A program made the position numbers and the translations under genes. Below are positions 38,875 to 51,946 of a DNA stretch of 64,000 nucleotides, piece by piece. The notes beneath the pieces were generated by a model. It did not search any database. It saw only the letters and a list, made by a program, of their open reading frames with translations, and was not told the DNA's origin. Source of the stretch: Panagrolaimus kolymaensis (taxonomy: Eukaryota; Nematoda; Chromadorea; Rhabditida; Panagrolaimidae); assembly GCA_028622995.1 (NCBI GenBank), contig JAJQJQ010000025.1, forward strand, positions 496,001 to 560,000, read 5' to 3'. Position 1 is the first letter of the stretch, and each line of letters begins with the position of its first letter.

Positions 38875-41800
38875 TTTGTAGAAATAAACACGACCAAGAT
38901 ATTGAGTACAAATTTAAGGTTAAAATATGCAACTCGAAAGAATGCATTCAAAAATTTCTTTTATTTGATTTTCTTCACAGAAAACCATTTTTATAATTAG
39001 TTTTTAGGATTCTGTGAAGTTTCGAATTTGTAGAAATAAACACGACCAAGATATTGAGTACAAATTTAAGGTTAAAATATGCAACTCGAAAAAGTGCATT
39101 CAAAAATTTCTTTTATTTGATTTTCTTCACAGAAAACCATTTTTATAATTAGTTTTTAGGATTCTGTGAAGTTTCGAATTTGTAGAAATAAACACGACCA
39201 AGATATTGAGTACAAATTTAAGGTTAAAATATGCAACTCGAAAGAATGCATTCAAAAATTTCTTTTATTTGATTTTCTTCACAGAAAACCATTTTTATAA
39301 TTAGTTTTTAGGATTCTGTGAAGTTTCGAATTTGTAGAAATAAACACGACCAAGATATTGAGTACAAATTTAAGGTTAAAATATGCAACTCGAAAGAATG
39401 CATTCAAAAATTTCTTTTATTTGATTTTCTTCACAGAAAACCATTTTTATAATTAGTTTTTAGGATTCTGTGAAGTTTCGAATTTGTTGAATCAAAAGCA
39501 AGGCAGATATTGAGTACAAATTTAAGGTTAAAATATGCAACTCGAAAGAGTGCATTCAAAAATTTCTTTTATTTGATTTTCTTCACAGAAAACCATTTTT
39601 ATAATTAGTTTTTAGGATTCTGTGAAGTTTCGAATTTGTTGAATCAAAAGCAAGGCAGATATTGAGTACAAATTTAAGGTTAAAATATGCAACTCGAAAA
39701 AGTGCATTCAAAAATTTCTTTTATTTGATTTTCTTCACAGAAAACCATTTTTATAATTAGTTTTTAGGATTCTGTGAAGTTTCGAATTTGTTGAATCAAA
39801 AGCAAGGCAGATATTGAGTACAAATTTAAGGTTAAAATATGCAACTCGAAAGAGTGCATTCAAAAATTTCTTTTATTTGATTTTCTTCACAGAAAACCAT
39901 TTTTATAATTAGTTTTTAGGATTCTGTGAAGTTTCGAATTTGTAGAAATAAACACGACCAAGATATTGAGTACAAATTTAAGGTTAAAATATGCAACTCG
40001 AAAAAGTGCATTCAAAAATTTCTTTTATTTGATTTTCTTCACAGAAAACCATTTTTATAATTAGTTTTTAGGATTCTGTGAAGTTTCGAATTTGTAGAAA
40101 TAAACACGACCAAGATATTGAGTACAAATTTAAGGTTAAAATATGCAACTCGAAAGAATGCATTCAAAAATTTCTTTTATTTGATTTTCTTCACAGAAAA
40201 CCATTTTTATAATTAGTTTTTAGGATTCTGTGAAGTTTCGAATTTGTAGAAATAAACACGACCAAGATATTGAGTACAAATTTAAGGTTAAAATATGCAA
40301 CTCGAAAAAGTGCATTCAAAAATTTCTTTTATTTGATTTTCTTCACAGAAAACCATTTTTATAATTAGTTTTTAGGATTCTGTGAAGTTTCGAATTTGTA
40401 GAAATAAACACGACCAAGATATTGAGTACAAATTTAAGGTTAAAATATGCAACTCGAAAGAATGCATTCAAAAATTTCTTTTATTTGATTTTCTTCACAG
40501 AAAACCATTTTTATAATTAGTTTTTAGGATTCTGTGAAGTTTCGAATTTGTAGAAATAAACACGACCAAGATATTGAGTACAAATTTAAGGTTAAAATAT
40601 GCAACTCGAAAAAGTGCATTCAAAAATTTCTTTTATTTGATTTTCTTCACAGAAAACCATTTTTATAATTAGTTTTTAGGATTCTGTGAAGTTTCGAATT
40701 TGTAGAAATAAACACGACCAAGATATTGAGTACAAATTTAAGGTTAAAATATGCAACTCGAAAGAATGCATTCAAAAATTTCTTTTATTTGATTTTCTTC
40801 ACAGAAAACCATTTTTATAATTAGTTTTTAGGATTCTGTGAAGTTTCGAATTTGTAGAAATAAACACGACCAAGATATTGAGTACAAATTTAAGGTTAAA
40901 ATATGCAACTCGAAAGAATGCATTCAAAAATTTCTTTTATTTGATTTTCTTCACAGAAAACCATTTTTATAATTAGTTTTTAGGATTCTGTGAAGTTTCG
41001 AATTTGTTGAATCAAAAGCAAGGCAGATATTGAGTACAAATTTAAGGTTAAAATATGCAACTCGAAAGAGTGCATTCAAAAATTTCTTTTATTTGATTTT
41101 CTTCACAGAAAACCATTTTTATAATTAGTTTTTAGGATTCTGTGAAGTTTCGAATTTGTTGAATCAAAAGCAAGGCAGATATTGAGTACAAATTTAAGGT
41201 TAAAATATGCAACTCGAAAAAGTGCATTCAAAAATTTCTTTTATTTGATTTTCTTCACAGAAAACCATTTTTATAATTAGTTTTTAGGATTCTGTGAAGT
41301 TTCGAATTTGTTGAATCAAAAGCAAGGCAGATATTGAGTACAAATTTAAGGTTAAAATATGCAACTCGAAAGAGTGCATTCAAAAATTTCTTTTATTTGA
41401 TTTTCTTCACAGAAAACCATTTTTATAATTAGTTTTTAGGATTCTGTGAAGTTTCGAATTTGTAGAAATAAACACGACCAAGATATTGAGTACAAATTTA
41501 AGGTTAAAATATGCAACTCGAAAAAGTGCATTCAAAAATTTCTTTTATTTGATTTTCTTCACAGAAAACCATTTTTATAATTAGTTTTTAGGATTCTGTG
41601 AAGTTTCGAATTTGTAGAAATAAACACGACCAAGATATTGAGTACAAATTTAAGGTTAAAATATGCAACTCGAAAGAATGCATTCAAAAATTTCTTTTAT
41701 TTGATTTTCTTCACAGAAAACCATTTTTATAATTAGTTTTTAGGATTCTGTGAAGTTTCGAATTTGTAGAAATAAACACGACCAAGATATTGAGTACAAA

Positions 41801-41914
41801 TTTAAGGTTAAAATATGCAACTCGAAAAAGTGCATTCAAAAATTTCTTTTATTTGATTTTCTTCACAGAAAACCATTTTTATAATTAGTTTTTAGGATTC
41901 TGTGAAGTTTCGAA
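38875..41914. repeat. Ten-monomer (1520-bp) higher-order repeat, two copies
   Basis: Monomer classes repeat with a ten-unit period: copy 1 is 38875-40394 and copy 2 is 40395-41914. Tags are B or A at the variable block combined with aaagtg, gaatg or gagtg after ctcga; all ten positions agree between copies, including the A-gag, A-aaa, A-gag triplet at 39483 and 41003. Confidence 0.75.
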
Positions 41915-44900
41915 TTTGTTGAATCAAAAGCAAGGCAGATATTGAGTACAAATTTAAGGTTAAAATATGCAACTCGAAAAAGTGCATTCAAAAATTTCTT
42001 TTATTTGATTTTCTTCACAGAAAACCATTTTTATAATTAGTTTTTAGGATTCGGTGAAGTTTCGAATTTGTTGAATCAAAAGCAAGGCAGATATTGAGTA
42101 CAAATTTAAGGTTAAAATATGCAACTCGAAAAAGTGCATTCAAAAATTTCTTTTATTTGATTTTCTTCACAGAAAACCATTTTTATAATTAGTTTTTAGG
42201 ATTCTGTGAAGTTTCGAATTTGTAGAAATAAACACGACCAAGATATTGAGTACAAATTTAAGGTTAAAATATGCAACTCGAAAAAGTGCATTCAAAAATT
42301 TCTTTTATTTGATTTTCTTCACAGAAAACCATTTTTATAATTAGTTTTTAGGATTCTGTGAAGTTTCGAATTTGTAGAAATAAACACGACCAAGATATTG
42401 AGTACAAATTTAAGGTTAAAATATGCAACTCGAAAGAATGCATTCAAAAATTTCTTTTATTTGATTTTCTTCACAGAAAACCATTTTTATAATTAGTTTT
42501 TAGGATTCTGTGAAGTTTCGAATTTGTAGAAATAAACACGACCAAGATATTGAGTACAAATTTAAGGTTAAAATATGCAACTCGAAAAAGTGCATTCAAA
42601 AATTTCTTTTATTTGATTTTCTTCACAGAAAACCATTTTTATAATTAGTTTTTAGGATTCTGTGAAGTTTCGAATTTGTTGAATCAAAAGCAAGGCAGAT
42701 ATTGAGTACAAATTTAAGGTTAAAATATGCAACTCGAAAAAGTGCATTCAAAAATTTCTTTTATTTGATTTTCTTCACAGAAAACCATTTTTATAATTAG
42801 TTTTTAGGATTCTGTGAAGTTTCGAATTTGTTGAATCAAATGCAAGGCAGATATTGAGTTCAAATTTAAGGTTTAAATATGCAACTCGAAAGAATGCATT
42901 CAAAAATTTCTTTTATTTGATTTTCTTCACAGAAAACCATTTTTATAATTAGTTTTAAGGATTCTGTGAAGTTTCGAATTTGTTGAATCAAATGCAAGGC
43001 AGATATTGAGTACAAATTTAAGGTTAAAATATGCAACTCGAAAAAGTGCATTCAAAAATTTCTTTTATTTGATTTTCTTCACAGAAAACCATTTTTATAA
43101 TTAGTTTTTAGGATTCTGTGAAGTTTCGAATTTGTTGAATCAAATGCAAGGCAGATATTGAGTACAAATTTAAGGTTAAAATATGCAACTCGAAAAAGTG
43201 CATTCAAAAATTTCTTTTATTTGATTTTCTTCACAGAAAACCATTTTTATAATTAGTTTTTAGGATTCTGTGAAGTTTCGAATTTGTTGAATCAAAAGCA
43301 AGGCAGATATTGAGTACAAATTTAAGGTTAAAATATGCAACTCGAAAAAGTGCATTCAAAAATTTCTTTTATTTGATTTTCTTCACAGAAAACCATTTTT
43401 ATAATTAGTTTTTAGGATTCTGTGAAGTTTCGAATTTGTTGAATCAAAAGCAAGGCAGATATTGAGTACAAATTTAAGGTTAAAATATGCAACTCGAAAG
43501 AGTGCATTCAAAAATTTCTTTTATTTGATTTTCTTCACAGAAAACCATTTTTATAATTAGTTTTTAGGATTCTGTGAAGTTTCGAATTTGTTGAATCAAA
43601 TGCAAGGCAGTTATTGAGTACAAATTTAAGGTTAAAATATGCAACTCGAAAAAGTGCATTCAAAAATTTCTTTTATTTGATTTTCTTCACAGAAAACCAT
43701 TTTTATAATTAGTTTTTAGGATTCTGTGAAGTTTCGAATTTGTTGAATCAAATGCAAGGCAGTTATTGAGTACAAATTTAAGGTTAAAATATGCAACTCG
43801 AAAAAGTGCATTCAAAAATTTCTTTTATTTGATTTTCTTCACAGAAAACCATTTTTATAATTAGTTTTTAGGATTCTGTGAAGTTTCGAATTTGTTGAAT
43901 CAAAAGCAAGGCAGATATTGAGTACAAATTTAAGGTTAAAATATGCAACTCGAAAAAGTGCATTCAAAAATTTCTTTTATTTGATTTTCTTCACAGAAAA
44001 CCATTTTTATAATTAGTTTTTAGGATTCTGTGAAGTTTCGAATTTGTTGAATCAAATGCAAGGCAGATATTGAGTACAAATTTAAGGTTAAAATATGCAA
44101 CTCGAAAGAGTGCATTCAAAAATTTCTTTTATTTGATTTTCTTCACAGAAAACCATTTTTATAATTAGTTTTTAGGATTCTGTGAAGTTTCGAATTTGTT
44201 GAATCAAAAGCAAGGCAGATATTGAGTACAAATTTAAGGTTAAAATATGCAACTCGAAAAAGTGCATTCAAAAATTTCTTTTATTTGATTTTCTTCACAG
44301 AAAACCATTTTTATAATTAGTTTTTAGGATTCTGTGAAGTTTCGAATTTGTTGAATCAAAAGCAAGGCAGATATTGAGTACAAATTTAAGGTTAAAATAT
44401 GCAACTCGAAAAAGTGCATTCAAAAATTTCTTTTATTTGATTTTCTTCACAGAAAACCATTTTTATAATTAGTTTTTAGGATTCTGTGAAGTTTCGAATT
44501 TGTTGAATCAAAAGCAAGGCAGATATTGAGTACAAATTTAAGGTTAAAATATGCAACTCGAAAGAGTGCATTCAAAAATTTCTTTTATTTGATTTTCTTC
44601 ACAGAAAACCATTTTTATAATTAGTTTTTAGGATTCTGTGAAGTTTCGAATTTGTTGAATCAAATGCAAGGCAGTTATTGAGTACAAATTTAAGGTTAAA
44701 AAATGCAACTCGAAAAAGTGCATTCAAAAATTTCTTTTATTTGATTTTCTTCACAGAAAACCATTTTTATAATTAGTTTTTAGGATTCTGTGAAGTTTCG
44801 AATTTGTTGAATCAAATGCAAGGCAGTTATTGAGTACAAATTTAAGGTTAAAATATGCAACTCGAAAAAGTGCATTCAAAAATTTCTTTTATTTGATTTT

Positions 44901-47900
44901 CTTCACAGAAAACCATTTTTATAATTAGTTTTTAGGATTCTGTGAAGTTTCGAATTTGTTGAATCAAAAGCAAGGCAGATATTGAGTACAAATTTAAGGT
45001 TAAAATATGCAACTCGAAAAAGTGCATTCAAAAATTTCTTTTATTTGATTTTCTTCACAGAAAACCATTTTTATAATTAGTTTTTAGGATTCTGTGAAGT
45101 TTCGAATTTGTTGAATCAAATGCAAGGCAGATATTGAGTACAAATTTAAGGTTAAAATATGCAACTCGAAAGAGTGCATTCAAAAATTTCTTTTATTTGA
45201 TTTTCTTCACAGAAAACCATTTTTATAATTAGTTTTTAGGATTCTGTGAAGTTTCGAATTTGTTGAATCAAAAGCAAGGCAGATATTGAGTACAAATTTA
45301 AGGTTAAAATATGCAACTCGAAAAAGTGCATTCAAAAATTTCTTTTATTTGATTTTCTTCACAGAAAACCATTTTTATAATTAGTTTTTAGGATTCTGTG
45401 AAGTTTCGAATTTGTTGAATCAAATGCAAGGCAGATATTGAGTACAAATTTAAGGTTAAAATATGCAACTCGAAAGAGTGCATTCAAAAATTTCTTTTAT
45501 TTGATTTTCTTCACAGAAAACCATTTTTATAATTAGTTTTTAGGATTCTGTGAAGTTTCGAATTTGTTGAATCAAATGCAAGGCAGTTATTGAGTACAAA
45601 TTTAAGGTTAAAATATGCAACTCGAAAAAGTGCATTCAAAAATTTCTTTTATTTGATTTTCTTCACAGAAAACCATTTTTATAATTAGTTTTTAGGATTC
45701 TGTGAAGTTTCGAATTTGTTGAATCAAATGCAAGGCAGATATTGAGTACAAATTTAAGGTTAAAATATGCAACTCGAAAGAGTGCATTCAAAAATTTCTT
45801 TTATTTGATTTTCTTCACAGAAAACCATTTTTATAATTAGTTTTTAGGATTCTGTGAAGTTTCGAATTTGTTGAATCAAATGCAAGGCAGATATTGAGTA
45901 CAAATTTAAGGTTAAAATATGCAACTCGAAAAAGTGCATTCAAAAATTTCTTTTATTTGATTTTCTTCACAGAAAACCATTTTTATAATTAGTTTTTAGG
46001 ATTCTGTGAAGTTTCGAATTTGTTGAATCAAAAGCAAGGCAGATATTGAGTACAAATTTAAGGTTAAAATATGCAACTCGAAAAAGTGCATTCAAAAATT
46101 TCTTTTATTTGATTTTCTTCACAGAAAACCATTTTTATAATTAGTTTTTAGGATTCTGTGAAGTTTAGAATTTGTTGAATCAAATGCAAGGCAGATATTG
46201 AGTACAAATTTAAGGTTAAAATATGCAACTCGAAAAAGTGCATTCAAAAATTTCTTTTATTTGATTTTCTTCACAGAAAACCATTTTTATAATTAGTTTT
46301 TAGGATTCTGTGAAGTTTCGAATTTGTTGAATCAAAAGCAAGGCAGATATTGAGTACAAATTTAAGGTTAAAATATGCAACTCGAAAAAGTGCATTCAAA
46401 AATTTCTTTTATTTGATTTTCTTCACAGAAAACCATTTTTATAATTAGTTTTTAGGATTCTGTGAAGTTTCGAATTTGTTGAATCAAAAGCAAGGCAGAT
46501 ATTGAGTACAAATTTAAGGTTAAAATATGCAACTCGAAAAAGTGCATTCAAAAATTTCTTTTATTTGATTTTCTTCACAGAAAACCATTTTTATAATTAG
46601 TTTTTAGGATTCTGTGAAGTTTCGAATTTGTTGAATCAAATGCAAGGCAGTTATTGAGTACAAATTTAAGGTTAAAATATGCAACTCGAAAAAGTGCATT
46701 CAAAAATTTCTTTTATTTGATTTTCTTCACAGAAAACCATTTTTATAATTAGTTTTTAGGATTCTGTGAAGTTTCGAATTTGTTGAATCAAAAGCAAGGC
46801 AGATATTGAGTACAAATTTAAGGTTAAAATATGCAACTCGAAAAAGTGCATTCAAAAATTTCTTTTATTTGATTTTCTTCACAGAAAACCATTTTTATAA
46901 TTAGTTTTTAGGATTCTGTGAAGTTTCGAATTTGTTGAATCAAAAGCAAGGCAGATATTGAGTACAAATTTAAGGTTAAAATATGCAACTCGAAAAAGTG
47001 CATTCAAAAATTTCTTTTATTTGATTTTCTTCACAGAAAACCATTTTTATAATTAGTTTTTAGGATTCTGTGAAGTTTCGAATTTGTTGAATCAAATGCA
47101 AGGCAGTTATTGAGTACAAATTTAAGGTTAAAATATGCAACTCGAAAAAGTGCATTCAAAAATTTCTTTTATTTGATTTTCTTCACAGAAAACCATTTTT
47201 ATAATTAGTTTTTAGGATTCTGTGAAGTTTCGAATTTGTTGAATCAAAAGCAAGGCAGATATTGAGTACAAATTTAAGGTTAAAATATGCAACTCGAAAA
47301 AGTGCATTCAAAAATTTCTTTTATTTGATTTTCTTCACAGAAAACCATTTTTATAATTAGTTTTTAGGATTCTGTGAAGTTTCGAATTTGTTGAATCAAA
47401 AGCAAGGCAGATATTGAGTACAAATTTAAGGTTAAAATATGCAACTCGAAAAAGTGCATTCAAAAATTTCTTTTATTTGATTTTCTTCACAGAAAACCAT
47501 TTTTATAATTAGTTTTTAGGATTCTGTGAAGTTTCGAATTTGTTGAATCAAATGCAAGGCAGATATTGAGTTCAAATTTAAGGTTAAAATATGCAACTCG
47601 AAAAAGTGCATTCAAAAATTTCTTTTATTTGATTTTCTTCACAGAAAACCATTTTTATAATTAGTTTTTAGGATTCTGTGAAGTTTCGAATTTGTTGAAT
47701 CAAAAGCAAGGCAGATATTGAGTACAAATTTAAGGTTAAAATATGCAACTCGAAAAAGTGCATTCAAAAATTTCTTTTATTTGATTTTCTTCACAGAAAA
47801 CCATTTTTATAATTAGTTTTTAGGATTCTGTGAAGTTTCGAATTTGTTGAATCAAATGCAAGGCAGATATTGAGTACAAATTTAAGGTTAAAATATGCAA

Positions 47901-48602
47901 CTCGAAAGAGTGCATTCAAAAATTTCTTTTATTTGATTTTCTTCACAGAAAACCATTTTTATAATTAGTTTTTAGGATTCTGTGAAGTTTCGAATTTGTT
48001 GAATCAAAAGCAAGGCAGATATTGAGTACAAATTTAAGGTTAAAATATGCAACTCGAAAAAGTGCATTCAAAAATTTCTTTTATTTGATTTTCTTCACAG
48101 AAAACCATTTTTATAATTAGTTTTTAGGATTCTGTGAAGTTTCGAATTTGTTGAATCAAAAGCAAGGCAGATATTGAGTACAAATTTAAGGTTAAAATAT
48201 GCAACTCGAAAAAGTGCATTCAAAAATTTCTTTTATTTGATTTTCTTCACAGAAAACCATTTTTATAATTAGTTTTTAGGATTCTGTGAAGTTTCGAATT
48301 TGTTGAATCAAATGCAAGGCAGATATTGAGTACAAATTTAAGGTTAAAATATGCAACTCGAAAGAGTGCATTCAAAAATTTCTTTTATTTGATTTTCTTC
48401 ACAGAAAACCATTTTTATAATTAGTTTTTAGGATTCTGTGAAGTTTCGAATTTGTTGAATCAAAAGCAAGGCAGATATTGAGTACAAATTTAAGGTTAAA
48501 ATATGCAACTCGAAAAAGTGCATTCAAAAATTTCTTTTATTTGATTTTCTTCACAGAAAACCATTTTTATAATTAGTTTTTAGGATTCTGTGAAGTTTCG
48601 AA

Positions 48603-50426
48603 TTTGTTGAATCAAATGCAAGGCAGATATTGAGTACAAATTTAAGGTTAAAATATGCAACTCGAAAGAGTGCATTCAAAAATTTCTTTTATTTGATTTT
48701 CTTCACAGAAAACCATTTTTATAATTAGTTTTTAGGATTCTGTGAAGTTTCGAATTTGTTGAATCAAATGCAAGGCAGTTATTGAGTACAAATTTAAGGT
48801 TAAAATATGCAACTCGAAAAAGTGCATTCAAAAATTTCTTTTATTTGATTTTCTTCACAGAAAACCATTTTTATAATTAGTTTTTAGGATTCTGTGAAGT
48901 TTCGAATTTGTTGAATCAAAAGCAAGGCAGATATTGAGTACAAATTTAAGGTTAAAATATGCAACTCGAAAAAGTGCATTCAAAAATTTCTTTTATTTGA
49001 TTTTCTTCACAGAAAACCATTTTTATAATTAGTTTTTAGGATTCTGTGAAGTTTCGAATTTGTTGAATCAAATGCAAGGCAGATATTGAGTACAAATTTA
49101 AGGTTAAAATATGCAACTCGAAAGAGTGCATTCAAAAATTTCTTTTATTTGATTTTCTTCACAGAAAACCATTTTTATAATTAGTTTTTAGGATTCTGTG
49201 AAGTTTCGAATTTGTTGAATCAAAAGCAAGGCAGATATTGAGTACAAATTTAAGGTTAAAATATGCAACTCGAAAAAGTGCATTCAAAAATTTCTTTTAT
49301 TTGATTTTCTTCACAGAAAACCATTTTTATAATTAGTTTTTAGGATTCTGTGAAGTTTCGAATTTGTTGAATCAAAAGCAAGGCAGATATTGAGTACAAA
49401 TTTAAGGTTAAAATATGCAACTCGAAAAAGTGCATTCAAAAATTTCTTTTATTTGATTTTCTTCACAGAAAACCATTTTTATAATTAGTTTTTAGGATTC
49501 TGTGAAGTTTCGAATTTGTTGAATCAAATGCAAGGCAGATATTGAGTACAAATTTAAGGTTAAAATATGCAACTCGAAAGAGTGCATTCAAAAATTTCTT
49601 TTATTTGATTTTCTTCACAGAAAACCATTTTTATAATTAGTTTTTAGGATTCTGTGAAGTTTCGAATTTGTTGAATCAAATGCAAGGCAGTTATTGAGTA
49701 CAAATTTAAGGTTAAAATATGCAACTCGAAAAAGTGCATTCAAAAATTTCTTTTATTTGATTTTCTTCACAGAAAACCATTTTTATAATTAGTTTTTAGG
49801 ATTCTGTGAAGTTTCGAATTTGTTGAATCAAAAGCAAGGCAGATATTGAGTACAAATTTAAGGTTAAAATATGCAACTCGAAAAAGTGCATTCAAAAATT
49901 TCTTTTATTTGATTTTCTTCACAGAAAACCATTTTTATAATTAGTTTTTAGGATTCTGTGAAGTTTCGAATTTGTTGAATCAAATGCAAGGCAGATATTG
50001 AGTACAAATTTAAGGTTAAAATATGCAACTCGAAAGAGTGCATTCAAAAATTTCTTTTATTTGATTTTCTTCACAGAAAACCATTTTTATAATTAGTTTT
50101 TAGGATTCTGTGAAGTTTCGAATTTGTTGAATCAAAAGCAAGGCAGATATTGAGTACAAATTTAAGGTTAAAATATGCAACTCGAAAAAGTGCATTCAAA
50201 AATTTCTTTTATTTGATTTTCTTCACAGAAAACCATTTTTATAATTAGTTTTTAGGATTCTGTGAAGTTTCGAATTTGTTGAATCAAAAGCAAGGCAGAT
50301 ATTGAGTACAAATTTAAGGTTAAAATATGCAACTCGAAAAAGTGCATTCAAAAATTTCTTTTATTTGATTTTCTTCACAGAAAACCATTTTTATAATTAG
50401 TTTTTAGGATTCTGTGAAGTTTCGAA
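48603..50426. repeat. Six-monomer (912-bp) higher-order repeat, two copies
   Basis: The variant order aaatgc/gagtg, gcagttatt/aaagtg, aaagc/aaagtg, aaatgc/gagtg, aaagc/aaagtg, aaagc/aaagtg occurs at 48603-49514 and again at 49515-50426. Confidence 0.7.
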
Positions 50427-50730
50427 TTTGTTGAATCAAATGCAAGGCAGATATTGAGTACAAATTTAAGGTTAAAATATGCAACTCGAAAGAGTGCATT
50501 CAAAAATTTCTTTTATTTGATTTTCTTCACAGAAAACCATTTTTATAATTAGTTTTTAGGATTCTGTGAAGTTTCGAATTTGTTGAATCAAAAGCAAGGC
50601 AGATATTGAGTACAAATTTAAGGTTAAAATATGCAACTCGAAAAAGTGCATTCAAAAATTTCTTTTATTTGATTTTCTTCACAGAAAACCATTTTTATAA
50701 TTAGTTTTTAGGATTCTGTGAAGTTTCGAA

Positions 50731-51946
50731 TTTGTTGAATCAAATGCAAGGCAGATATTGAGTACAAATTTAAGGTTAAAATATGCAACTCGAAAAAGTG
50801 CATTCAAAAATTTCTTTTATTTGATTTTCTTCACAGAAAACCATTTTTATAATTAGTTTTTAGGATTCTGTGAAGTTTCGAATTTGTTGAATCAAATGCA
50901 AGGCAGATATTGAGTACAAATTTAAGGTTAAAATATGCAACTCGAAAAAGTGCATTCAAAAATTTCTTTTATTTGATTTTCTTCACAGAAAACCATTTTT
51001 ATAATTAGTTTTTAGGATTCTGTGAAGTTTCGAATTTGTTGAATCAAAAGCAAGGCAGATATTGAGTACAAATTTAAGGTTAAAATATGCAACTCGAAAA
51101 AGTGCATTCAAAAATTTCTTTTATTTGATTTTCTTCACAGAAAACCATTTTTATAATTAGTTTTTAGGATTCTGTGAAGTTTCGAATTTGTTGAATCAAA
51201 AGCAAGGCAGATATTGAGTACAAATTTAAGGTTAAAATATGCAACTCGAAAAAGTGCATTCAAAAATTTCTTTTATTTGATTTTCTTCACAGAAAACCAT
51301 TTTTATAATTAGTTTTTAGGATTCTGTGAAGTTTCGAATTTGTTGAATCAAATGCAAGGCAGATATTGAGTACAAATTTAAGGTTAAAATATGCAACTCG
51401 AAAAAGTGCATTCAAAAATTTCTTTTATTTGATTTTCTTCACAGAAAACCATTTTTATAATTAGTTTTTAGGATTCTGTGAAGTTTCGAATTTGTTGAAT
51501 CAAATGCAAGGCAGATATTGAGTACAAATTTAAGGTTAAAATATGCAACTCGAAAAAGTGCATTCAAAAATTTCTTTTATTTGATTTTCTTCACAGAAAA
51601 CCATTTTTATAATTAGTTTTTAGGATTCTGTGAAGTTTCGAATTTGTTGAATCAAAAGCAAGGCAGATATTGAGTACAAATTTAAGGTTAAAATATGCAA
51701 CTCGAAAAAGTGCATTCAAAAATTTCTTTTATTTGATTTTCTTCACAGAAAACCATTTTTATAATTAGTTTTTAGGATTCTGTGAAGTTTCGAATTTGTT
51801 GAATCAAAAGCAAGGCAGATATTGAGTACAAATTTAAGGTTAAAATATGCAACTCGAAAAAGTGCATTCAAAAATTTCTTTTATTTGATTTTCTTCACAG
51901 AAAACCATTTTTATAATTAGTTTTTAGGATTCTGTGAAGTTTCGAA
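50731..51946. repeat. Four-monomer (608-bp) higher-order repeat, two copies
   Basis: Two aaatgc monomers followed by two aaagc monomers, all with aaagtg, at 50731-51338 and again at 51339-51946. Confidence 0.6.

Noticed and set aside
42866..43051. 61-aa minus-strand ORF inside the satellite
   Set aside because: It arises because a few substitutions in two monomers (gagttcaaa, ggtttaaat, ttttaagg) remove stops; it has no start context, domain or conservation in other monomers.
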